From a virus: a stretch of DNA of 64,000 nucleotides. The DNA lies in the IMG/VR virus record IMGVR_UViG_3300005519_000001, positions 1 to 64,000 of that record; one strand, given 5' to 3'. The position numbers were made by a program, and so were the translations under genes. The notes under the pieces were generated by a model that was not told the DNA's origin, did no database searches, and worked only from the letters and a program-made list of their open reading frames with translations. Positions 52,672-59,846 of this stretch are shown one piece after another. How positions within the stretch are numbered: position 1 is the stretch's first letter; each line of letters starts with the position of its first letter.

Positions 52672-53805
52672 CTACAACTCATGATTCACTGCTTCCGTTG
52701 TTCCGGTGAACTTCTTGTTCTCGCTCGTTGCGCCGAGCGGAGCGGTGTTCGTCGTATTTCTCAATCTATTTTTCAGTTCAAGTTGGCGTCTATTGCATTC
52801 TTCGATGTACGCGGACCTCGCTTCCTGCTCTGTTGCGAAATAGCCAACGGTCTCGCGTCCGACCTTCACCTGGTAGGGCCGGGATTTGCACTTCTTCAAG
52901 TACGTCCATCCGCGACCACGGCCGAGGCCAAGGCCGGCCAAATGGTCATACCCCTTCGCGGCCATCGTTACGGCTCGTTTAGCCGTGCGAATGCTAGCCG
53001 GAGTCTTGATATAGCTATCCTTCGAGTTCTGGCTCTGAGTGCAGATGTAGACATTCCCGACCGAGTACGATCCAACATCGCCGGTCCGCGCCATGACATA
53101 ACCTTGTCCTCGACCGCGCTGCTCCCACTTGCCGGATTTCTGCCAGACCGCCCACCATTGCGGGAAGGTCAACGAGAACTCAATCCCTCGTTTGTCGCTG
53201 TTTCGCTTCTGGTGGACATAGGCCTTGGCAGCCTTGTTGGACGTAAGCTGAACGCCTTTTCCAAGCAATGTTTCAAGGCCGGAATAAAGGCAGCCATAGA
53301 CGCGCATGCAGCGTTCGTCACGGTTAGCCACGATTCGGAATGTGCGGGCGGCCTTTTTAGCTTCCGCGCGAATCGACGAACCGCCATCAAATCTCGTCAC
53401 GCCGCGTTTCGAGATGATCTGTCGGACACGCTCACGCGTGACTCCGTGGATCTCGCCGATCTTTTCGAGACTCAAACCGGCCGAATAGGCATCGATCATT
53501 TGGCGGGCGCGGGATTCGGCGTCGGGCGATTGCATAGGGCCGCGCTTTCGCGTAGTCCCAGCCGCCTTGGAGGCCTTGTATATGGTCGCCGTGCACACGC
53601 CGTATTTGGCCGCAATCTGCTCAGTCGGCATTCCGGCGTTCCAATCGTCTGCGAACTTCTCGAAGGAGAACTTTTCGCGAGCCAGCGGACGACCGGCTTT
53701 ACGCGCGCACTCAAAACAGCGCATGCGCCGACCATGACGAGGAACGGGCAGCGGTCCGCGACAATCAGCGCAGATTCCGGGCTCTGTAATGTTGAGGTAA
53801 GCCAT
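52672..53805 (-). CDS. multi-domain zinc/HTH/AP2 DNA-binding protein, homing-like
   Basis: A 377-residue protein. The N-terminus has a zinc-ribbon (CADCRGPLP, RMRCFECARKAG). Two sigma-region-4-like HTHs follow (TEQIAAKYGVCTATIYKASK; LEKIGEIHGVTRERVRQII). A WW/RGRG/GNVY module (FPQWWAVWQ, RGRGQGYVMAR, YSVGNVYI) comes next, and an AP2-like C-terminus (RPYQVKVGRETVGYFATEQE). It starts directly after the Cro-like stop (TAAATG). This combination suggests a homing-type or regulatory DNA-binding protein inserted at the head of the early operon. Confidence 0.7.
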   Translation of the reverse strand: MAYLNITEPGICADCRGPLPVPRHGRRMRCFECARKAGRPLAREKFSFEKFADDWNAGMPTEQIAAKYGVCTATIYKASKAAGTTRKRGPMQSPDAESRARQMIDAYSAGLSLEKIGEIHGVTRERVRQIISKRGVTRFDGGSSIRAEAKKAARTFRIVANRDERCMRVYGCLYSGLETLLGKGVQLTSNKAAKAYVHQKRNSDKRGIEFSLTFPQWWAVWQKSGKWEQRGRGQGYVMARTGDVGSYSVGNVYICTQSQNSKDSYIKTPASIRTAKRAVTMAAKGYDHLAGLGLGRGRGWTYLKKCKSRPYQVKVGRETVGYFATEQEARSAYIEECNRRQLELKNRLRNTTNTAPLGATSENKKFTGTTEAVNHEL

Positions 53806-54096
53806 TTACAACACCGACCGCATTTCTTTCGTCTTGCGGCTCGAACTACCGCCGGGGTTCGGCTGAGCGTCGTCGCGTGCTGCGATGGCATCTATACCGT
53901 TACCCCAGATGTCTGGGCGAAGCTCCGCGAGAGTGAAACGTGGATCAGCTTCGACAAGCTCTTTGCAGAGTTTGGCGCCAGGCTTACGTCCCGGTCGCGT
54001 GCAAAGATAGAGGTACTCGACCGACCTGCCGATCTTCGCGGCAAGCGCACGGCGCTCGTCAGGCTTGGTAGTGAGGAACCACGTTCGAAGATCCAT
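53806..54096 (-). CDS. Cro-like repressor (first gene of the leftward operon)
   Basis: A 96-residue protein with an HTH-like N-terminus (DERRALAAKIGRSVEYLYLC) like YdaS/Cro proteins. It is divergent from the CI-like gene and downstream of a clear promoter that overlaps an operator. It has no strong ribosome site. By position it is the lytic switch protein. Confidence 0.75.
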   Translation of the reverse strand: MDLRTWFLTTKPDERRALAAKIGRSVEYLYLCTRPGRKPGAKLCKELVEADPRFTLAELRPDIWGNGIDAIAARDDAQPNPGGSSSRKTKEMRSVL

Positions 54097-54129
54097 TTAG
54101 TCAGCACCGAGAAATCATGTAGTGCTGCC

Positions 54130-54158
54130 AGCATAGATCAAAACGATGTGCGACTCAA
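54130..54158 (-). promoter_or_regulatory. leftward early promoter
   Basis: On the - strand: -35 TTGAGT (54158-54153), 17-nt spacer, -10 TATGCT (54135-54130). An operator core (54137-54147) fills the spacer. It drives the Cro-like gene. Confidence 0.7.
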
Positions 54159-54207
54159 GCTTTTTGCTTTGCTAAATCAAATCTTTTTGCACGTTGATCA
54201 AAATGAT
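54137..54207. promoter_or_regulatory. repressor operator region between cro-like and cI-like genes
   Basis: Two ATC-N5-GAT dyads: ATCAAAACGAT at 54137-54147 and ATCAAAATGAT at 54197-54207. AT-rich GCAAA/TTTGC motifs lie between. The first is inside the leftward promoter; the second precedes the cI-like start by about 22 nt. Confidence 0.7.
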
Positions 54208-54229
54208 TGATCCAATCATCATTCGCACC

Positions 54230-54988
54230 ATGAAAACGGTGAAAGAGATCCGGTTAGAGAACGCGCGCGCGCTCGCACACGAGGGCCCGGCTGAGTTCGC
54301 GCGTCGAATAGACAGCAGCACTCAGCAGGTCAATCAGTTCATGGGCCCGTCGCCAACTCGCAACATCGGTGACAAGCTGGCGCGCCGTATCGAGGCAGCG
54401 TTTGGCAAGCCAGAAGGGTGGCTTGATGTCGAGCACATAACAGGCAGCACCGATGCATCAATCAGCGGAACAAGGTCGGCCGTACTCGAGAAATTGCTGC
54501 CAGAAGGAAGCGGTAACTTAGTCACATGGGAGACCCCGGAAGATCTCGAGCCCGACGACGACCGGGTGTGGATCGACCGTTATGACTATCGTTACTCAGC
54601 GGGGAATGGCGTGATTCAATGGGAAGTACGACAAAAAAAGGCGCTGCCGTTTGATATCGGTTTCTTCAAGGCCCTTGGTGTGCGCCCACAGGATTGCAGG
54701 TTGGCCCAGGTTCACGGTCGGAGCATGGAGCCGTATCTGTTCAATAAAGACATGATGATGATTTGCATGGCGAAGAACCGGGTGAAGGACGGTCTGATTT
54801 ACGCCGTGACGTTTGAGGATGAACCGCTGGTGAAGCAGATCTTTAAGGAGCCGGAAGGCGCTCTGAGGCTGCATTCCTACAATCCAGAGTTTCCCGACAA
54901 GATCATCGCCGCGGACCAGCTGGAAGGGCTTCAGATCGCCGGAGAGGTTGTGTATCGATCCGGTTCAGGCTTGGCCGGCGGTAATTAA
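54230..54988 (+). CDS. cI: CI-like repressor with S24 peptidase domain
   Basis: A 252-residue protein. The N-terminus (AEFARRIDSSTQQVNQFMG) is a HTH. The C-terminal domain has the S24/LexA dyad: GRSMEP with Ser165 and LVKQIF with Lys202, so RecA-stimulated self-cleavage is likely. The ATG at 54230 has no Shine-Dalgarno, as in leaderless lambda cI mRNA; earlier in-frame starts (54194, 54203) overlap an operator. It maintains lysogeny through the flanking operators. Confidence 0.9.
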   Translation: MKTVKEIRLENARALAHEGPAEFARRIDSSTQQVNQFMGPSPTRNIGDKLARRIEAAFGKPEGWLDVEHITGSTDASISGTRSAVLEKLLPEGSGNLVTWETPEDLEPDDDRVWIDRYDYRYSAGNGVIQWEVRQKKALPFDIGFFKALGVRPQDCRLAQVHGRSMEPYLFNKDMMMICMAKNRVKDGLIYAVTFEDEPLVKQIFKEPEGALRLHSYNPEFPDKIIAADQLEGLQIAGEVVYRSGSGLAGGN

Positions 54989-55062
54989 GACCGCTAAAAA
55001 CCACAAATACGGGGTAGCCGATGGCGGTCGATCTGACTGACCATCTTTGCAGCACTGAACGA

Positions 55063-55083
55063 CCCGGCCTCGGCCGGGTTTTT
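55063..55083 (+). terminator. intrinsic terminator after the repressor gene
   Basis: CCCGGCC and GGCCGGG flank a short loop, followed by TTTTT. It ends cI transcription and may also stop the small - strand gene, which finishes at 55083. Confidence 0.82.
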
Positions 55084-55283
55084 CATTTCCGCCTCTGCTC
55101 GAAGCCCTCCCGCCATAACGTAGCACCGACCGACGTCAACACGGCCAGGTCGTCTCCCCCGAATCTCTCCCAGTTCTGCGCAAGCCAGCCTGCGAAGCCG
55201 GCGCACGCGTAGTCAATCGGTACGTCTGCTCGGCCCTCGACGTTCAATCGCTCGAAAACCGTTATCACGTCGTCTGCGGTCAT
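55083..55283 (-). CDS. small hypothetical protein in the immunity region
   Basis: A 66-residue protein; AGGAGG precedes its ATG. It contains YACAGFAGWLAQNWERFGGD. It lies between the repressor and the right-hand operator region and is transcribed against cI. Small genes in this place (rex-like) often act in lysogens, but no family is recognised. Confidence 0.65.
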   Translation of the reverse strand: MTADDVITVFERLNVEGRADVPIDYACAGFAGWLAQNWERFGGDDLAVLTSVGATLWREGFEQRRK

Positions 55284-55338
55284 CTCAGCCTCCTAGTACC
55301 CACCTTCAGTCTAGACGGCGATCCCTCTATCTGAGCAA

Positions 55339-55439
55339 ATCTTTATGATCTATTGAAGCTATGCAGGCGATAGAAATAATTGTTCGCTCCGAGCAAATCT
55401 TTTTGCGACATAGCGCTTGGCAAAGCAAATCAAATTGAT
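55339..55439. promoter_or_regulatory. second repressor operator region
   Basis: ATCTTTATGAT at 55339-55349 and ATCAAATTGAT at 55429-55439 match the ATC-N5-GAT dyad near cI. A third, weaker copy follows GCAAATC at 55392. Each is preceded by GCAA, giving three GCAAATC motifs on the + strand. Confidence 0.7.
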
Positions 55440-55446
55440 CTATGAT
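55417..55446 (+). promoter_or_regulatory. rightward early promoter
   Basis: -35 TTGGCA (55417-55422), 18-nt spacer, -10 TATGAT (55441-55446). The operator at 55429-55439 lies in the spacer, so the repressor would block it directly. Confidence 0.75.
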
Positions 55447-55492
55447 TCTCTCCATACCGCAACACAACGCAACGACGGAGAAGGGGATTGAA

Positions 55493-55699
55493 ATGAGCCC
55501 GAACAACCTTAATGCATTCCGCGCGATTGACGAAGTCTTCGACGGAACTTTCATGTTGACGTTTGGCGGCCCGCTCGACGCACCGGAGATGATTCCGAAC
55601 GGCTCGATGGTCGCGCATGAATGCCACACGATCCTCGCCGGTTCAGCACTTCGCTTGGGCGCGCACAACAAACCGTGCATATCGTTCCAGGTGCGCTAA
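55493..55699 (+). CDS. first small protein of the rightward operon
   Basis: A 68-residue protein from the ATG at 55493, with GGAGAAGGGG upstream. It has AIDEVFDGTFMLTFGGPLDA and two His/Cys residues near the end. It holds the position of lambda N, but does not look arginine-rich. The hammerhead ribozyme begins 2 nt after its stop. Confidence 0.65.
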   Translation: MSPNNLNAFRAIDEVFDGTFMLTFGGPLDAPEMIPNGSMVAHECHTILAGSALRLGAHNKPCISFQVR

Positions 55700-55701
55700 C
55701 A

Positions 55702-55751
55702 GGTCGAAACCGCTTCGGCGGTCTGAGCGTAAGGCGCTCACTGACGAGACC
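55702..55751 (+). ncRNA. type II hammerhead ribozyme
   Basis: All core nucleotides are present in type II order. Stem II is GGTC (55702-55705) with GACC (55748-55751). Core GAA (55706-55708). Stem III is ACCGC (55709-55713), TTCG loop, GCGGT (55718-55722). Cleavage nucleotide is C55723. Stem I is TGAGCG (55724-55729), TAAGG loop, CGCTCA (55735-55740). Core CTGACGA is at 55741-55747. It would cut the + strand transcript just after C55723. Confidence 0.85.
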
Positions 55752-56355
55752 GTGAATTACCCGCAGTAGAAGCACCCGCCCCGGCAGAGCCGGATCGCGG
55801 AACGCACATTAACAATCGAAGTTTGCGGCCTCCCTCGGGACTCGCCGCACGGTCTGATCTAGTCGACCGATACGCAGCACAGACCAACCGCGCTAGGCCG
55901 ATGTATGGCTACCGGATAGAAGTCTGATTGAAGGCTGCGAGACGATCAAAACCACGCGGCAGCTGGAGCCGGCTAGGCCGGGAGTTGTCAGCGTCGCGTG
56001 GATAGCAGTTCTCAGTGTTGGCGGTTGGTAACACGCATAGACCATCGAGCCTTGCGAACCCCGCGTGTCTGGCGAATCCGGCGCGGGCGGCGGAAGAAGA
56101 TGAACTAGCTAGGCCCAGCCGCCAACACTGAGAACTGCAAGCGTTTTTAGTGGAAGGGTAGCGCAGTGGTGATGCGCGCTGAAGTGCACAGGTGGTGCGG
56201 GCGGCGATGTAGTCGTAACCGTTCCAAGCCGGAAATTCACCCCCGGCGCCTTCCCCTAAAGACGTTTCGAGTCCCCTAGCCGCGGCCGATTCGCTGAGTC
56301 GGCGGCGGTTAGCGGGCTCTTGAGAGATTAGGACAACTACTCGCTGGAGACATTC
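55752..56355 (+). ncRNA. structured gene-free tract after the hammerhead (possible ncRNA)
   Basis: I see no supported ORF. Hairpins include CCGGC-AGA-GCCGG (55781-55793), TGCGGC...GCCGCA with an inner TCC-CTCG-GGA (55824-55849) and CGGTC...GACCG (55850-55869). A 20-bp inverted repeat spans 56005-56138. It lies downstream of an early promoter and before a zinc-ribbon gene. A processed ncRNA or long leader is inferred. Confidence 0.5.
56005..56138. repeat. 20-bp perfect inverted repeat
   Basis: Arms at 56005-56024 and 56119-56138 are exact reverse complements, separated by 94 nt. The right arm is followed by GCGTTTTTAG, which could act as a weak terminator. Confidence 0.85.
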
Positions 56356-56670
56356 ATGAGCGAAAAATCGGCCATCAGATGCGAGACGCCGCGTTGCATC
56401 AACGACATAGCGAAGTACGGCCCGCAATACCACATGGTCTACGACCGCAAGGAAGGCCAGTGCTGTGAGCGTTGCGGTGGAAAGTTCGACGGGGCCGCAT
56501 GGCGCCATGCCTGCAAGCACTGTGAAACCGAAGTGCAACCCGGCGAGCTTGTTGGCCTGTTCGTGCCGCACTCGTGCAAGGCGTGTCACGAGAAAGTTGT
56601 CGCCGACCAAGTCAAACGCGGCGCGGTCTGCGGTGGATGCAAATCGGCCTTCGCACTTTGTTGCTGCTAG
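56356..56670 (+). CDS. Cys-rich zinc-ribbon protein
   Basis: A 104-residue protein with many CxxC motifs (CERCGG, CKHCET, CKACHE, CGGCKS) and a C-terminal CCC. GGAGA precedes the ATG. It probably binds several zinc ions. The function is unknown. Confidence 0.75.
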   Translation: MSEKSAIRCETPRCINDIAKYGPQYHMVYDRKEGQCCERCGGKFDGAAWRHACKHCETEVQPGELVGLFVPHSCKACHEKVVADQVKRGAVCGGCKSAFALCCC

Positions 56671-56681
56671 AGGAGCCAATC

Positions 56682-56870
56682 ATGAACTGGCACCAAGACA
56701 TGACCGTCATCGACGGCAGACTGTACGCGGGCGACAGGTGGCTGGGCAATTTCACCTCGCACTCTGCGGCGATGGCGGGGATTCAGATCATGCGCAACGG
56801 CGGCAGCGATGTTGCTCTCGCCGAGGATGACCGCGATCTTCTCGCGGCGATTGATGCGGACGAGGTTTGA
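56682..56870 (+). CDS. small hypothetical protein
   Basis: A 62-residue protein from the ATG at 56682 (GAGGAG upstream). It has MTVIDGRLYAGDRWLGNFTS and is acidic at the C-terminus. The function is unknown. Confidence 0.65.
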   Translation: MNWHQDMTVIDGRLYAGDRWLGNFTSHSAAMAGIQIMRNGGSDVALAEDDRDLLAAIDADEV

Positions 56871-56892
56871 GGATACTTGCTGGAGATTTGTG

Positions 56893-57351
56893 ATGCACAG
56901 AATACCGCTAACCAGAGGAATGTTTGCGCTGGTCGATGACGAAGACTTTGATGCTTTGTCCAAATACAAATGGTGTGTGAGCCACTTTGGCTATGCCGTG
57001 CGGAACGAAGGCAGCAAACAAGTTCGAATGCACCGTCAGATCATGGGCGTGGATGACAGATGGATTTTGGTCGATCACGTCAACATGAACAGGACGGATA
57101 ACAGAAGGAAAAACCTTCGCACGTGCACCCAAGCAGAGAATCTGAGGAATCGACCATCCGCCAACAATAAGTCTGGTTACAAAGGTGTGACGCACTGCGC
57201 GAAAACAGACAGTTGGTGCGCAAAGATTGGCTACAAGGGCCGGTGTAAGAACCTCGGGTATTACGAAACGGCACAAGAGGCGCACGAGGTCTATTGCCTG
57301 TGGGCCGACATGCTTCACGGCGAATTCGCACATTACGGGGTGAAATCATGA
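56893..57351 (+). CDS. HNH endonuclease with AP2-type domain
   Basis: A 152-residue protein from the ATG at 56893. The HNH part is clear (LVDHVNMNRTDNRRKNLRTC, AENLRNRPSANNKSGYKGV). A C-terminal AP2-like segment (AKIGYKGRCKNLGYYETAQE) follows. This is a typical phage homing endonuclease. It overlaps the following gene by ATGA. Confidence 0.88.
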   Translation: MHRIPLTRGMFALVDDEDFDALSKYKWCVSHFGYAVRNEGSKQVRMHRQIMGVDDRWILVDHVNMNRTDNRRKNLRTCTQAENLRNRPSANNKSGYKGVTHCAKTDSWCAKIGYKGRCKNLGYYETAQEAHEVYCLWADMLHGEFAHYGVKS

Positions 57352-57491
57352 GCTTCTACACCGACTTCGGATTCCGGGCCTACGTGCCGAGAGTCTCCAA
57401 CTACATCCTGACGTTCGCCAGACACTTCGACGTCTATTCCAATTCACGGCTGGTCATGTCTGTGGACTACAGCCAGATCGCTTGGTGCTGA
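57348..57491 (+). CDS. very small hypothetical protein
   Basis: A 47-residue protein whose ATG overlaps the HNH stop. It is aromatic-rich (MSFYTDFGFRAYVPRVSNYI). The overlap supports it. The function is unknown. Confidence 0.5.
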   Translation: MSFYTDFGFRAYVPRVSNYILTFARHFDVYSNSRLVMSVDYSQIAWC

Positions 57492-57492
57492 A

Positions 57493-57756
57493 ATGAAATA
57501 CATCGTCACTCTGATCGACGGCAAAGAGTCGATCTTCGTGTTTCCCCGGAGCATCAATCACGACCGCTTTCATGAGTCGCTCGCAGCGATCCGATTCGGG
57601 TCGGAGCAGAACTGGCGGCGACACGTTCTTGGCGATCCCAGCGATTTGGTGTCAGCCGGGTTCGTGGACGACGGATTCTGTCACGGACATAGCGAGACGC
57701 TCCGCCTGAAGTCGCGAGGCGACGCTGACACGGTGCTGTTGAGGGGATGGAAATGA
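57493..57756 (+). CDS. hypothetical protein
   Basis: An 87-residue protein beginning directly after the preceding stop. It has IVTLIDGKESIFVFPRSINH and a GFVDDGFCHGHSETL segment, as in small phage early proteins. The function is unknown. Confidence 0.68.
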   Translation: MKYIVTLIDGKESIFVFPRSINHDRFHESLAAIRFGSEQNWRRHVLGDPSDLVSAGFVDDGFCHGHSETLRLKSRGDADTVLLRGWK

Positions 57757-58406
57757 CAACCGAACAGTGGGCGCCACCCCGAATCTGGCTACAACGCGAG
57801 CAAGGCGACCACGGCATGCACACGTGGTGTGAGGATTCCGTAGGCGACGGCGACATTATCGAGGAGGCTGAGTATGTGCGGGTTGACCGAAAGGCGACCG
57901 ACACGAATGCCGCGTCTATCGCCTTCGAGAACTCCAAGTATTACTTCACCGGCGAAAGCCCGGTGCGTCGCATCGAAGATTGGCGGGTGTGGATCGACGC
58001 GTGGAACGCCGCACTATCCGCCAGCCAGCCGAAAGCACTTCCGAATCTCGCCGTCTGGTACGGACCCATGCCCGAGAGCAACGGCAAAACGAACTGGACG
58101 GCGATCTTACACGCAGGCGAGATCTGGAAGGGAATCACGATCGACCGCTCAGAATACCCAGATCGCGTGCGCTATGAAGCCGATCGCATGCGCTGGATGA
58201 TCGGCGAACTGGATAAAGAACCGTCCACTCTAGACTACGACGCGGACAAGCATAGCGGGTATGTGCCGCCTGTCAGCCAGCCGAAAGCGCTGACGGACGA
58301 AAAGATCGACGCCGCGATCCTTGAATGGTTTTCATACGAGCGCAATCAGGACGATTTTCGAGCCCGCATGCGCGCTGCAATCATTGCTGCCACGGAGGCC
58401 AAATGA
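57753..58406 (+). CDS. hypothetical phage protein
   Basis: A 217-residue protein from the ATG at 57753 (ATGA overlap). It has two SQPKAL segments separating an N-terminal part, a central part and a C-terminal helical part (ILEWFSYERNQDDFRARMR). Such modular early proteins are common in phages of this host group. The function is unknown. Confidence 0.68.
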   Translation: MTTEQWAPPRIWLQREQGDHGMHTWCEDSVGDGDIIEEAEYVRVDRKATDTNAASIAFENSKYYFTGESPVRRIEDWRVWIDAWNAALSASQPKALPNLAVWYGPMPESNGKTNWTAILHAGEIWKGITIDRSEYPDRVRYEADRMRWMIGELDKEPSTLDYDADKHSGYVPPVSQPKALTDEKIDAAILEWFSYERNQDDFRARMRAAIIAATEAK

Positions 58407-58522
58407 ACGCCTGGTATTTCGCTCTGGGCGCATGGTGTGGCGCCGTTACGGTGTGCATCCTGTTCATCCGCGGCGCCAATCCGCCGGAGCAAGTCGGTCA
58501 ACGTAGGGAGTGTGAGCAATGA
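58403..58522 (+). CDS. very small membrane protein (39 residues)
   Basis: A 39-residue protein with one span (WYFALGAWCGAVTVCILFI), coupled by ATGA on both sides. The function is unknown. Confidence 0.55.
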   Translation: MNAWYFALGAWCGAVTVCILFIRGANPPEQVGQRRECEQ

Positions 58523-58764
58523 GCACAGTCGCAACGAGCATTGAAGATCGGGTGAAGACGATTCTCACAGCACAGTTCGCCTTGGGCTGTGAGGTGCAGA
58601 TGGACGCGCTGCTAGACGGCGAGTACGGCATGGACGACATAGACCTTCTGGAAATCACGATGTCAGTCGAAGACGAGTTCGGCATCGAGATCGACGACGA
58701 CTCCATGAACGCGCTCAAAACGGCGCGGAACATTGTTGACTGTGTGACGGCGAGGGTGAGATGA
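58519..58764 (+). CDS. acyl-carrier-protein-like protein without the phosphopantetheine Ser
   Basis: An 81-residue protein with the ACP helix pattern: GMDDIDLLEITMSVEDEFGI in the place of the usual DSL motif and helix II. The Ser that carries 4'-phosphopantetheine is replaced by Asp (DDI rather than DSL), so it probably cannot be charged. It may act as a decoy or in another protein contact. Confidence 0.72.
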   Translation: MSTVATSIEDRVKTILTAQFALGCEVQMDALLDGEYGMDDIDLLEITMSVEDEFGIEIDDDSMNALKTARNIVDCVTARVR

Positions 58765-58892
58765 AAACCGCACTAGACGACTGGATCGAATTCACCCGTG
58801 CATCGATTGACGAGCAGTTGGCGGAGCAGCGGGCAAGGGATGAGGCCGCATGGTTGCGGTTTCGAGCGGCGGCGTTTGGGCCGCTGGACTGA
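58761..58892 (+). CDS. very small helical protein (43 residues)
   Basis: A 43-residue protein (MKTALDDWIEFTRASIDEQL at the start) rich in Glu/Arg/Ala. Its ATG overlaps the ACP-like stop. The function is unknown. Confidence 0.5.
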   Translation: MKTALDDWIEFTRASIDEQLAEQRARDEAAWLRFRAAAFGPLD

Positions 58893-59111
58893 TTCCCCGA
58901 AGCCAGCGCGGCTCCAACAGCGCCAAGTCAGGTGGGAAGCCTGGCGCCCTGCGTGATGGTGATTGGCCTCTAAGGGTTGTACCGGCGAGCCAATGTCCCC
59001 TTAAAAGGACTGCCAGTCGCTATCGCTCAGGGCAAAAGCGGATTCTGCGCGGAAGGCAGTACGAGTAAGCGCAGTGCAGCGAGTAGCTCTGACAAATTAT
59101 CAGGAGTCCAT
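58893..59111 (+). other. 219-nt structured gap
   Basis: No supported gene. Inverted arms include GCGC-x-CAGG/CCTG-GCGC, ATTGGC/GCCAAT, CCTT/AAGG and CTGCC/GGCAG. This density of short stems may indicate a small RNA or mRNA processing region. Confidence 0.4.
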
Positions 59112-59297
59112 ATGGGGCAGCATGCAAATCAACGTGCTTGGGCCGAATTCGAGCGCAAGCAGCGCAAGGCGCAAGACGACTACTTCGAGGCCGAGCCGCC
59201 GATTACAGATGACGAGCTGGCCGAGATTGCAAGCGACAAGCACTTCGAGCGGATCGACTACCCGCGCACGAATCGGCAGTGGGGAGGATGGCAATGA
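59112..59297 (+). CDS. small hypothetical protein
   Basis: A 61-residue protein; CAGGAG precedes the ATG at 59112. It is charged and helical (AEFERKQRKAQDDYFEAEPP). The function is unknown. Confidence 0.62.
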   Translation: MGQHANQRAWAEFERKQRKAQDDYFEAEPPITDDELAEIASDKHFERIDYPRTNRQWGGWQ

Positions 59298-59674
59298 GCG
59301 AGGTCAAGCATACGCCGGGGCCGTGGAAGCTCATGCCCCGCGAAGTGTTGGAAGACGACAGCGTTTATTCCACGCACATCGTCGGCGGCCCCCGCGAGGT
59401 TCAAGTCTGCCTCCTAGAGTCATTCGAATCCGCGAAACGAGCACATGACAACCCGGAAATGAAATCCGCAGTGTTCGAAGCTAACTGCCGCCTGATAGCC
59501 GCCGCGCCTGACCTCTACGAAGCGCTCGAAAGTATCCGCCGATACGGGCTGGACACCCTCTCAGGGCGAGCAGACGGCGGAGAAGATGACCGTCAGTGGC
59601 AGCGCGAAGCAGTCAACGAAATGACCAAGCGTGCTCGAATCGCAATCGAAAAAGCCACCGGGAGCCAGTCATGA
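59294..59674 (+). CDS. TPGPW-type early phage protein (Ea22-like family)
   Basis: A 126-residue protein from the ATG at 59294 (ATGA). It has VKHTPGPWKLMPRE and ANCRLIAAAPDLYEALESIR, a pattern shared with many phage early proteins related to Ea22. The function is unknown. Confidence 0.78.
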   Translation: MSEVKHTPGPWKLMPREVLEDDSVYSTHIVGGPREVQVCLLESFESAKRAHDNPEMKSAVFEANCRLIAAAPDLYEALESIRRYGLDTLSGRADGGEDDRQWQREAVNEMTKRARIAIEKATGSQS

Positions 59675-59844
59675 GCGCCACATACGAGATACACGACGGC
59701 TGCACGACATGCATATCTGATGCCGGTCGCGACCGCTTGGCAGAAGAGCAACGCCAGCGCCAAGCAGAAATCCTGATGTGGACCACGGCCGGATCTATCG
59801 GAGCGATTGCTGCGCTGGTGCTTAAACAACTACTCGGAGCCTGA
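59671..59844 (+). CDS. small tail-anchored membrane protein
   Basis: A 57-residue protein from the ATG at 59671 (ATGA). A C-terminal span (about residues 36-54, MWTTAGSIGAIAALVLKQLL) follows a charged segment and a short CTTC motif. The function is unknown. Confidence 0.6.
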   Translation: MSATYEIHDGCTTCISDAGRDRLAEEQRQRQAEILMWTTAGSIGAIAALVLKQLLGA

Positions 59845-59846
59845 AG

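Noticed and set aside
52621-54210. 529-codon + strand open frame across the Cro-like and AP2 genes
   Set aside because: It is antisense to well-supported genes with motifs, has no ribosome site and reads as a high-GC shadow.
56152-56255. tRNA gene suggested by GGTAGCGCAGTGGTGATGCGC
   Set aside because: A D-arm-like hairpin is present, but no proper anticodon or T arm follows.
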